Assembly: GCA_024402455.1 (NCBI GenBank)
Contig: JAKSTS010000012.1
Span: forward strand, 1-29,661
DNA length: 29,661 nucleotides
Direction of reading: 5' to 3'
Origin: Treponemataceae bacterium
GTDB taxonomy: Bacteria; Spirochaetota; Spirochaetia; Treponematales; Treponemataceae
The position numbers and the translations under genes were made by a program. The notes under the pieces are model-generated. The model saw only the letters and a program-made list of their open reading frames with translations, had not been told where the DNA came from and did no database searches. Within the stretch, counting starts at the first letter, position 1. Each line of letters starts with the position of its first letter. Positions 15,878-22,450 of the stretch are shown piece after piece.

Positions 15878-17515
15878 TTAGAATCTGATTTTTTTGTCTG
15901 AATCTTTGTAATATTCCTGACGGAGAGCCTTAATCTGTTCGTCCTTCAGATAGTCATCAAAGTCCATCATGCGGTCAATAACGCCGTTTGGTGTAATTTC
16001 TACGATGCGTGTTGCAATTGAACTGATGAATTCGTGGTCATGGCTGTTGAAAAGAACAATTCCCGGAAAATCAACAAGTGCTTCGTTCAAGCTTTCAATT
16101 GCTTCAAGGTCAAGATGGTTTGTCGGTTCATCAAGAATAAGCACGTTTGCGCCGCTAAGCATCATTTTTGCAAGCATACAGCGCACTTTTTCGCCACCGC
16201 TCAAGACTTTTACAGGTTTAAGCGATTCATCTCCGCTAAAGAGCATTCGTCCCAAAAAGCCGCGCACATAAGCTTCGTCCTGTTCTTTTGAGAACTGGCG
16301 CAGCCAGTCTGTAATGTTCAGGTCGTTTTTGAAATATGGTGTCGTATCAATTCCAATGTAAGAATATGTTATTGTCTGACCCCAATAAACTTCACCTGAA
16401 TCAGCTTTGATTGTATCTGTAATGATGTCAAAGAAAGCTGATTTTGATTTGTGTTCAACACCGACAAATGCAATTTTTTCGCCGCGGTTTACTGTAAGTG
16501 AAAAATCTTTCAAAAGCTGAATGCCTTCGTTGTTGTAGTTCAGTTTTTCAACACGAAGAATATTTTTGCCCGGTTCTCTTTCCGGTTTGAAATTTACGTA
16601 TGGGAATTTGCGGCTTGTAATCTGAAGTTCTGCAAGAGCAAGTTTGTCGTAAATCTTTTTGCGGCTTGTTGCCTGACGGCTTTTTGATGCATTTGAAGCA
16701 AATCGCAGGATGAATTCACGAAGGTCTTTCATTTTTTCTTCGCGTTTCTTTGCCTGGTCTTTTGCCTGTCTTTGCATAATCTGGCTCATCTGATACCAGA
16801 AATCATAGTTTCCGCTGAATGTTGTAATTTTGCCGTAGTCAATGTCGCAGATGCATGTGCAGACACTGTTCAAGAAGTGTCGGTCGTGGCTTACAACAAT
16901 GACGGTGTTTGGAAAATCAATAAGGAATTCTTCAAGCCAGTTGATTGATTCAAGATCAAGACCGTTTGTAGGTTCGTCAAGAAGCAGAATTTCCGGGGCA
17001 CCAAAAAGTGCCTGTGCCAGAAGAACGCGGACTTTCTGGCTTTCGTCGAGTTCGCTCATCATTCGGTCGTGGTACTCTTCATCAAGACCAAGACCAGAAA
17101 GCATCTGTTCAATCTGGTTTTCTGCTTCCCATCCGCCGAGTTCAGAATATTCGCCTTCAAGTTCGCTTGCTTTTATTCCGTCTTCTTCTGTAAAGTCGGT
17201 TTTTTCGTAAATTGCATCGCGTGCTTTCTGGCATTCATAAAGTTTTGGAAAACCCATAAGGACTGTTTCTTTTACAGGATATGAGTCATAGGCAAAGTGG
17301 TCCTGCTTTAATACGGCCATTCGTTCGCCTGGTGTAATGATTATCTGACCTGAATCATGTTCAAGTTCGCCGGAAAGAAGTTTCAAAAATGTAGATTTTC
17401 CGGCTCCGTTTGCACCGATGATGCCGTAGCAGTTGCCGTGTGTAAATTTTAAGTTTACATCTTTGAAAAGAGGTTTTTCGCTGAATTTAAGACTTACGTC
17501 GCTGACTGTAATCAA
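15878..17515 (-). CDS. ABC-F family ATPase, YbiT-like
   Basis: ABC-F proteins have two fused ATPase domains, no membrane part, and act on the ribosome. The 545 residues align by eye with E. coli YbiT over their length, including the linker SKSRQATSRKKI. Domain 1 has Walker A GANGAGKS (34-41) and Walker B LLLDEPTNGLD, but its signature reads SELDESQK. Domain 2 has a normal signature (LSGGEKVR) and LILDEPTNHLD, but its Walker A reads GVEHKSKS (352-359), with Ser for the second Gly. These two defects fall in the same composite ATP site. The start is a TTG at 17515 with AAGGA 8 bases before it, and the gene follows the DEAD-box gene by 12 bases. Its last 62 bases are duplicated at 13760-13821. 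Confidence 0.92.
   Translation of the reverse strand: MITVSDVSLKFSEKPLFKDVNLKFTHGNCYGIIGANGAGKSTFLKLLSGELEHDSGQIIITPGERMAVLKQDHFAYDSYPVKETVLMGFPKLYECQKARDAIYEKTDFTEEDGIKASELEGEYSELGGWEAENQIEQMLSGLGLDEEYHDRMMSELDESQKVRVLLAQALFGAPEILLLDEPTNGLDLESINWLEEFLIDFPNTVIVVSHDRHFLNSVCTCICDIDYGKITTFSGNYDFWYQMSQIMQRQAKDQAKKREEKMKDLREFILRFASNASKSRQATSRKKIYDKLALAELQITSRKFPYVNFKPEREPGKNILRVEKLNYNNEGIQLLKDFSLTVNRGEKIAFVGVEHKSKSAFFDIITDTIKADSGEVYWGQTITYSYIGIDTTPYFKNDLNITDWLRQFSKEQDEAYVRGFLGRMLFSGDESLKPVKVLSGGEKVRCMLAKMMLSGANVLILDEPTNHLDLEAIESLNEALVDFPGIVLFNSHDHEFISSIATRIVEITPNGVIDRMMDFDDYLKDEQIKALRQEYYKDSDKKIRF
15879..15940. repeat. Right copy of the 62-bp direct repeat bounding the islet
   Basis: This is the 3' end of the intact ABC-F gene and matches 13760-13821 at 60 of 62 bases. 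Homology stops at 15941, inside the gene. Confidence 0.85.
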
Positions 17516-17527
17516 ATCGTTTTCCTT

Positions 17528-19189
17528 TTATTTTTTTGCAAAAAGATTTTTAAGTTTTGCAAAAATACTTTGTTTTGCTGGTTTTGCAGGTGCATTATTT
17601 TTTTCATACTGTTTCTGGCTTCCTTTCGACTTGCCTTTGTATGAACCATTCTTTTTTGCACCATATTGCATTGAATTGCTGCGTTTTTTATCATTGCGCG
17701 GCTGATAATTTTTCTTGCGGCTGTCTTTCTGACCTGCATTTGAATTTGGTGCAGTATTTGACTGCATGTCGCCCGCATATTTCTGCTTGTAGACTTTCAT
17801 GCGCTCTTCAAATGAAAGATTTGAAAGGTCTTCGGCTTCATGCTGAAAATCTTTGCCGTATGGCTTTTTGCCGTCAGATTTTTTGAAGTTGTCCTGCTTT
17901 TTATAGCCGTTTCGTTTATAGTCGCTTTTTGCGTTGTAACGGCGGCCGTTTTCACGGTCTCTGCCATGATTGTTTCTGTCGTGGCGGTAACCGCGGTCAT
18001 CGTGTTCGTCGTTATAGTAGTTCGTTGTTTTAATGTAGATTCCCGCGCTTTTGTCTTCTGCCATTAAGCTTTCATCTGCAACTTCAGAAGGAATTGACAT
18101 TTCGATATACCGCTCAATTGGTGGAAGGCTGTAAACATCCTGTTCGCTGCAGAATGTATAAGCTTTGCCACTTTTGCCTGCACGGGCTGTGCGGCCAATG
18201 CGGTGAACGTAATTTTCTGCTTCGTTTGGCAGGTCGTAGTTTACAACCATTGCAAGATTGTCTACGTCAATGCCGCGTGCTGCAACGTCTGTTGCAACAA
18301 GACAGCGGAGCGAACCTTTTTTGAAAGAATCAATAACCTGCAGCCGTTTTGACTGCGGCAAATCTCCGATGATGAATTCTGTTTCAAAGCCGTTGTGCTG
18401 AAGACGTTTTGCAACAACTTCGCATGTCCGTTTCGTGTTGCAGAAAATTATTACGCTTTCTGGTTTTTCCCTTGAAAGAATGCCGCAGAGAAGCTTCATT
18501 TTTTCGTCACTTGAAACATGATAAAGCTGCTGGTCAATTTCGCTTACTGTAATGTTTTCACATTCAATGGTAATTTCCTGTGCATCTTCGGTGTATTCCC
18601 ATGCAAGGTTTTTAACATATGTGTTCAGTGTTGCACTGAAAAGCATTGTCTGTCTTGCGCTTGTTTCAGGCAGCACTTTAATAAGCGTTCTTAAATCTGG
18701 ATAAAAGCCCATGTCAAACATGCGGTCAGCTTCATCAACAACAAGAAAACCTACATTGCTCAAATCCATTGAGCCACTTTCCTGCAGGTCAATTACACGG
18801 CCAGGGGTTCCAATAAGAATGTCAACGCCTTTTGAAAGCTGCTGTTTCTGGCGTTCGTAGCCGACACCGCCATAAAAACTTGCACATTTTAAGTTTGTGT
18901 GTTTGCCGAGTGTTCTTGCTTCTTCTTCAACCTGTACGGCAAGTTCTCTTGTTGGCACCATAATAAGTGCTTTTTTGCCTTTCATTTCGGCTTTTGATAA
19001 TAACTGCTGAAAAATTGTAATAAGGTATGCGGCAGTTTTTCCTGTTCCCGTCTGGGATTGTACATAAAGGTCGGCGCCTTGCATTGCGCCGCAGAGCACC
19101 TGTTCCTGAACAGGTGTGCAGGTTTCATATCCTGCATCTGCAATGCCATTAAGAAGGCTTGCATCAAGCGAAAGTTCTGTAAAGTTCAT
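17528..19189 (-). CDS. DEAD-box ATP-dependent RNA helicase
   Basis: The protein has 553 residues. The core (1-375) has every DEAD-box motif: Q (TPVQEQVL), I (SQTGTGKT), Ia (PTRELAVQ), Ib (TPGRVID), II (VVDEADRMFD), III (FSAT), V (ATDVAARGIDV) and VI (HRIGRTARAG). The C-terminal tail (about 400-553) is basic and rich in Arg, Lys, Asn, Gly, Tyr and Gln, as in RhlE or CsdA-type helicases that use such tails to hold RNA. Such enzymes remodel RNA during ribosome assembly and mRNA decay. The ABC-F gene follows after 12 bases, so the two are cotranscribed and both act in translation. AAAGAGAC precedes the ATG. I cannot choose between RhlE, CsdA or DbpA names. Confidence 0.95.
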   Translation of the reverse strand: MNFTELSLDASLLNGIADAGYETCTPVQEQVLCGAMQGADLYVQSQTGTGKTAAYLITIFQQLLSKAEMKGKKALIMVPTRELAVQVEEEARTLGKHTNLKCASFYGGVGYERQKQQLSKGVDILIGTPGRVIDLQESGSMDLSNVGFLVVDEADRMFDMGFYPDLRTLIKVLPETSARQTMLFSATLNTYVKNLAWEYTEDAQEITIECENITVSEIDQQLYHVSSDEKMKLLCGILSREKPESVIIFCNTKRTCEVVAKRLQHNGFETEFIIGDLPQSKRLQVIDSFKKGSLRCLVATDVAARGIDVDNLAMVVNYDLPNEAENYVHRIGRTARAGKSGKAYTFCSEQDVYSLPPIERYIEMSIPSEVADESLMAEDKSAGIYIKTTNYYNDEHDDRGYRHDRNNHGRDRENGRRYNAKSDYKRNGYKKQDNFKKSDGKKPYGKDFQHEAEDLSNLSFEERMKVYKQKYAGDMQSNTAPNSNAGQKDSRKKNYQPRNDKKRSNSMQYGAKKNGSYKGKSKGSQKQYEKNNAPAKPAKQSIFAKLKNLFAKK

Positions 19190-19214
19190 AATGTCTCTTT
19201 AGGTATATATTCTT

Positions 19215-19229
19215 TCGGTTTAAAACCGA
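19215..19229. promoter_or_regulatory. Palindrome upstream of the DEAD-box gene
   Basis: TCGGTTTAAAACCGA is a perfect 7-base inverted repeat with a single-base centre, 26 bases before the ATG at 19189. It may be an operator; no clear -35 box accompanies it. Confidence 0.3.
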
Positions 19230-19332
19230 TTTTTTCGATTGAATGTGCCTGAAGAAAGGCACTTCTCTGAGTGTACCGTTTTTTGTCATTTATGAAAAGT
19301 CATAATAAGGAAGAAAAGCGATATGATTATGT

Positions 19333-19435
19333 AATGCCGAATTTGGTTTGGAATCCATGCGCTGTATTCAGCGAAGATGCTGAAATAAATTCAGCATGAC
19401 ATTGCTTATCAGGCAGCCCCGTCAGGTTGTGCAGC
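19333..19435. repeat. Dispersed repeat, copy A
   Basis: Bases 19351-19435 match 23311-23395 with two differences, and the 18 bases before are similar. It contains ATGCTGAA/TTCAGCAT arms around ATAAA and ends in a shared segment running up to GTTGTGCAGC. It carries no coding sequence. Confidence 0.85.
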
Positions 19436-19437
19436 CG

Positions 19438-19547
19438 GCATGAACCAATAAAAAAAGAATTGCTCCCACTGTTGCCGCGAAAAACCAGACCAAATAATGT
19501 GAATTATCTGCGGTTTCCAAAGGCTGCCGAAAGCCTTTGGCAGTGCT
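19438..19547. repeat. Hairpin module c, copy R1
   Basis: The conserved arms GCGAAAAACCAGACC and GAATTATCTGCGG precede a stem of CCAAAGGC (19517-19524) with GCCTTTGG (19533-19540). Bases 19477-19547 are identical to 19777-19847, exactly 300 bases on. Here the module is followed by the short-hairpin array and lacks the large d hairpin. Confidence 0.8.
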
Positions 19548-19549
19548 CG

Positions 19550-19661
19550 GCTATTCGCTGTCGCGAATAGCGGCTAGTTTGCTTGCGCAAACTAGCATAA
19601 CTTGTAGAAAGTTGCGAGTTTTGTGAAGCAAAATCTCGCCGCTATCAGCTGTGCTGATAGC
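19550..19661. repeat. Array of four different short hairpins
   Basis: The stems are GCTATTCGC/GCGAATAGC (19550-19571), GCTAGTTTGC/GCAAACTAGC (19573-19596), GCGAGTTTTG/CAAAACTCGC with one bulged T (19614-19639) and GCTATCAGC/GCTGATAGC (19653-19661 for the right arm). All have loops of 3 to 5 bases and G+C ends with different middles. A partly similar array lies at 22101-22152. Confidence 0.75.
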
Positions 19662-19721
19662 CTTTCGTCGAATCAACCCAAAGTATGTGATTAATCCCAA
19701 AGCGAAAACCAAACTCGTGTA

Positions 19722-19929
19722 ACTTGTACAAGTGCCAGCTTGACCCAAATAAAAAAGAATCGTTTCAACCATTGCTGCGAAAAACCAGACCAAATAATGT
19801 GAATTATCTGCGGTTTCCAAAGGCTGCCGAAAGCCTTTGGCAGTGCTGGAAAAAAGAGGGGGTTTAGGGGAGAAAAGAACCCGCTTCTGAGTAGAGGTTC
19901 GTTTCTCCCCTAAATGCTTTTCAAGCATT
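19722..19929. repeat. Hairpin modules b-c-d-e, copy R2
   Basis: In order: ACTTGTACAAGT (19722-19733); module c with CCAAAGGC/GCCTTTGG (19817-19840); module d, a perfect 13-pair stem TTTAGGGGAGAAA (19863-19875) with TTTCTCCCCTAAA (19902-19914) around a loop containing CGCTTCTGAGTAG; and module e, AATGCTT/AAGCATT (19913-19929). The same order appears at 22156-22369. Confidence 0.8.
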
Positions 19930-20154
19930 AAAAAATTTATATTTTGGAGATTTTTCGACTTCGTTTTGTAAAATTCAATGTTACATTTTAAAATGTTGCA
20001 AAAAAAAATAAAAAAAACTTTACAAATATTTGCAATTGCTATAACAATAAATCGTTTGCGCAAAATAGATTTTGACAAAGCTTTGTCTTTGTGCAGCATT
20101 GTGATTTCAAAACTGTATTTTTTTGCATTATGTTTTTATGTGTAAAATCTGCAG

Positions 20155-21642
20155 ATGTTTTCTGAAAATCAGAAAATGCAGAAATCTTTATTGTTTTGGG
20201 GCGTTCATAAAAAGATGGAGAGAAACATTTTTGCATTTTTGCTTTGTTTGGCTTTATCGCTGATTTTGACAGTTTGCGTTTCTTGCGGCGGCGGTGGTGG
20301 CGGAGGCGCTACATTGCACGATTCATCCAGCAACCCGCTGCACCACGACGGAAGCACCGGTGGATGGGGTGCAAGTACATCTTCTAATAATAATGGTGGA
20401 GCAGGTGGTTCAAATGGTTCTTCCGGTTCTGCTTCTGAAGGCAAACTTTTCAGTCTTTTCCCTTATTTTAATCCATCTATATCAACAATAGATATTTCTT
20501 TGTCTATAAACGGTGCTTCTCCGGTTGTTTTAACAGGGCTAGATTCTTCAACACCAAAAAGCGTGCTTCCCGAAATGAACATTGGTGATATGGTTTCTGG
20601 TACTGCATTAATTCATCTTTCAGACGGAAGTACACGAAATGCAGTGTGCCCTCAGAGAGAAATTACTATTGATAACTATCTTGCATTTATAACAGATTTT
20701 AGATGCACCTTGAAAAATACTTTGACAGATACAACACTTGTTGAGGATTTGGTTTTTACAACAGCTGCTGGAATTGATATGTCTCCATATGCCTCAGCTC
20801 TTGTTTCGCCGGTTGCACTTTACGCATGGAAAGACACAAGAACCGGTGCCATGTATCCTGCAAGTGGAATAGTTTATCCAAGGGCAGGAGATGCAGTTCT
20901 TGAAACAGTCTGGGCTGCAGCTGTGCCGGTAATTACATATAAGGAAAAATCAACAGAGGCAGAAATAACTGTCAGCAGCTCATCTGCAACATGCAATTAC
21001 AGCTATCTTGAATATGGCGATTCTTCAAGTGGTTCAAACGGTGGAATGCCTGTAACAATAAAAAGTTCAAACGGCAGCGCTATAATCGGCACAATTACGC
21101 CTGTTACTGGTGGAACACCTGTGCCGTTTAGCGGTGCAGGCGGTCAATATAATGGTCAGCTTGACCCTGGAACATATACAATAACTGCGCAGGTGTCTGG
21201 CGGTGAGTCAAGCACAACAACATTAACTGTTGGCATAAGACCAGTAAATGTGAAGATTATGAACGGCTGGATGACTGTGCATTTCGATGATGCATGGCTT
21301 TCTGGTGATCCAGATATTTATGGTAATATATATTGGGGAAGAGAAGGGTTGCTTTCAATAATTAAAACTTTCAGTGATGACCAATATCCTGAGGATACTC
21401 AAAAACAGTTTACAGGAGAAACTGAGTCAATTATTTTGAATGCAATAACTGATCAAGCTGAATTTTGGTCTAGAGGGTTATATGAAGCTGATGATGCTGG
21501 TAGTAATGATACTATAACTGACATACATGAATACTTTACATTGCAGAGATTGAAAAATTCTTATTCTTCTTCAAATTGGAGTAAAGACTCCGGTGGAGAG
21601 AATAACATAACGATAGAACTTAAATTCAGCCTTTCAGAATAA
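20155..21642 (+). CDS. Large secreted lipoprotein of unknown function
   Basis: A hydrophobic segment (NIFAFLLCLALSLILTVCVSC) ends in a lipobox-like VCVSC, so Cys is probably lipidated and the protein anchored in a membrane facing outward. Seven Gly and a Ser/Gly/Asn-rich linker follow (to about residue 95). The rest, about 400 residues, looks beta-rich with Ig-like stretches (GQLDPGTYTITAQVSGGESSTTTL). I recognise no family. The frame opens at 20155; the ATG at 20215, directly before the signal sequence, is an alternative giving 475 residues. Neither has a good ribosome binding site; TAAAAT ends 6 bases before 20155, which would suit a leaderless start there. Repeat DNA lies on both sides. 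Confidence 0.75.
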   Translation: MFSENQKMQKSLLFWGVHKKMERNIFAFLLCLALSLILTVCVSCGGGGGGGATLHDSSSNPLHHDGSTGGWGASTSSNNNGGAGGSNGSSGSASEGKLFSLFPYFNPSISTIDISLSINGASPVVLTGLDSSTPKSVLPEMNIGDMVSGTALIHLSDGSTRNAVCPQREITIDNYLAFITDFRCTLKNTLTDTTLVEDLVFTTAAGIDMSPYASALVSPVALYAWKDTRTGAMYPASGIVYPRAGDAVLETVWAAAVPVITYKEKSTEAEITVSSSSATCNYSYLEYGDSSSGSNGGMPVTIKSSNGSAIIGTITPVTGGTPVPFSGAGGQYNGQLDPGTYTITAQVSGGESSTTTLTVGIRPVNVKIMNGWMTVHFDDAWLSGDPDIYGNIYWGREGLLSIIKTFSDDQYPEDTQKQFTGETESIILNAITDQAEFWSRGLYEADDAGSNDTITDIHEYFTLQRLKNSYSSSNWSKDSGGENNITIELKFSLSE

Positions 21643-21665
21643 ACAGGTGAATTTGTTGTACCTCA

Positions 21666-21849
21666 TAAAAATCCTTCCGCTGTTGCCGCGAAGAACAAAA
21701 CCAAAAATTGAAAATTATCTGCGGTTCTTAGGGCGGCGGCAGCCCTAAGCGGTGGCCGGAAAAGGATAGGGTTTAAGGGAAAGGAAAAACCTCGCTTCTG
21801 AGTAGGGGTTTGTCCTTTCCCTTATTAGTTCCAAATGCTTTCAAGCGTT
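21666..21849. repeat. Hairpin modules c-d-e, copy R3
   Basis: Module c here has the stem CTTAGGGC (21727-21734) with GCCCTAAG (21742-21749), different from the other copies but fully paired. Module d is TAAGGGAAAGGA (21774-21785) with TCCTTTCCCTTA (21813-21824). Module e follows (AATGCTT/AAGCGTT). Bases 21755-21833 are identical to 22276-22354, 521 bases on. Confidence 0.8.
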
Positions 21850-21905
21850 AAAAAAAACATTATTTTTCATAAAACTGACCAAATTTTTAAAAAAAACTAG
21901 AATAG

Positions 21906-21938
21906 ATATGTAAACACTTTTTCAAGGAGTTTACATAT
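21906..21938 (+). promoter_or_regulatory. Hairpin around the ribosome binding site of the truncated rpn gene
   Basis: ATATGTAAAC (21906-21915) and GTTTACATAT (21929-21938) are perfect 10-base arms. The Shine-Dalgarno AAGGAG (21924-21929) sits in the loop, 11 bases before the ATG. The intact rpn gene has the same arrangement with another stem sequence. Confidence 0.55.
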
Positions 21939-21940
21939 TT

Positions 21941-22100
21941 ATGGAAAACATTCTTACCCAAAAATCGTTTGACGATTTAAAATGCGCAGACAATTTCATG
22001 TTTGCAAAAATCATGGAAGACCCGGAACTTTGCAAAGCGGTTCTTGAAACTCTGCTGGACATAAAAATTGACCGGCTGTCTTACCCAGAGCCTGAAAAAG
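21941..22100 (+). pseudogene. Truncated Rpn-family nuclease/transposase gene
   Basis: The first 53 residues (through KIDRLSYPEPEK) match the N-terminus of the intact rpn protein at 22449: FMFAKIMEDPELCKAVLETLLDIKI against FMFGEIMKNKEICKGVIERLLHIKV. At about 22100 homology stops and the hairpin array begins, so the remaining frame to 22177 is repeat sequence. The catalytic PD-(D/E)XK residues are absent. The gene is therefore dead, although its start signals are intact. Confidence 0.85.
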
Positions 22101-22152
22101 GCTATTCGCTAGCGCGAATAGCGGCGAGATTTTTGCTTACGCAAAAACTCGC
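22101..22152. repeat. Two short hairpins at the break of the rpn gene
   Basis: GCTATTCGC (22101-22109) pairs with GCGAATAGC (22114-22122). The next stem, 22124-22152, joins GCGAG and TTTTTGC to GCAAAAA and CTCGC across a TTAC loop with one bulged A. The first stem is identical to that at 19550-19571, with a different loop. Confidence 0.75.
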
Positions 22153-22155
22153 AAT

Positions 22156-22369
22156 ACTTGTAGAAGTAACGGCTTGAACCAATAAAAAATGGAAACCAAT
22201 CATTGTCGCGAAGAACACAAACAAAAAATGTGAATCATCTGCAGTTTCCAAAGGCGGCCGAAAGCCTTTGGCAGTGCCGGAAAAGGATAGGGTTTAAGGG
22301 AAAGGAAAAACCTCGCTTCTGAGTAGGGGTTTGTCCTTTCCCTTATTAGTTCCAATGCTTTCAAGCATT
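22156..22369. repeat. Hairpin modules b-c-d-e, copy R4
   Basis: ACTTGTAGAAGT (22156-22167), CCAAAGGC/GCCTTTGG (22248-22271), TAAGGGAAAGGA (22295-22306) with TCCTTTCCCTTA (22334-22345) and AATGCTT/AAGCATT (22354-22369) lie in the same order as in copy R2. It fills the gap between the two rpn genes. Confidence 0.8.
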
Positions 22370-22416
22370 AAAAAATCCCAAAAACTAACCAAAATTCTAA
22401 AAAAAATCAGAAATAT

Positions 22417-22450
22417 ATTGTGAAATAAATTTTTAAAGAGGTTTCACAAT
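22417..22450 (+). promoter_or_regulatory. Hairpin around the ribosome binding site of the intact rpn gene
   Basis: ATTGTGAAA (22417-22425) and TTTCACAAT (22442-22450) are perfect 9-base arms that include the first two bases of the ATG. AAAGAGG (22435-22441) lies in the loop. Confidence 0.55.

Larger units (their letters stand above)
19190..20154. other. Long repeat-filled intergenic region
   Basis: No believable gene lies here. It holds a palindrome near the DEAD-box start (19215-19229), a dispersed repeat (19333-19435), two copies of hairpin module c (19472-19547 and 19772-19847), a four-hairpin array (19550-19661) and a type d/e hairpin set (19863-19929). An AT-rich stretch follows to the lipoprotein gene. 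The 182-residue frame at 19551-20099 on the minus strand is repeat read as protein. Confidence 0.75.

Noticed and set aside
19472..19847. CRISPR array
   Set aside because: The 71-base identical units occur only twice, 300 bases apart, with no regular spacers and no cas genes.
19551..20099. 182-residue open frame on the minus strand
   Set aside because: It runs straight through hairpin modules and repeats, has no ribosome binding site, and its sequence is the translation of repeats also found in other frames elsewhere.
22101..22177. C-terminal extension of the first rpn protein
   Set aside because: These codons are hairpin repeat sequence and unlike the family; the gene is better treated as broken at about 22100.
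19863..22345. Large hairpins as integron attC sites
   Set aside because: The long variable-stem hairpins recall attC, which some treponemes carry, but I could not find the paired RYYYAAC/GTTRRRY core sites at the stem bases, and no integrase gene is present.
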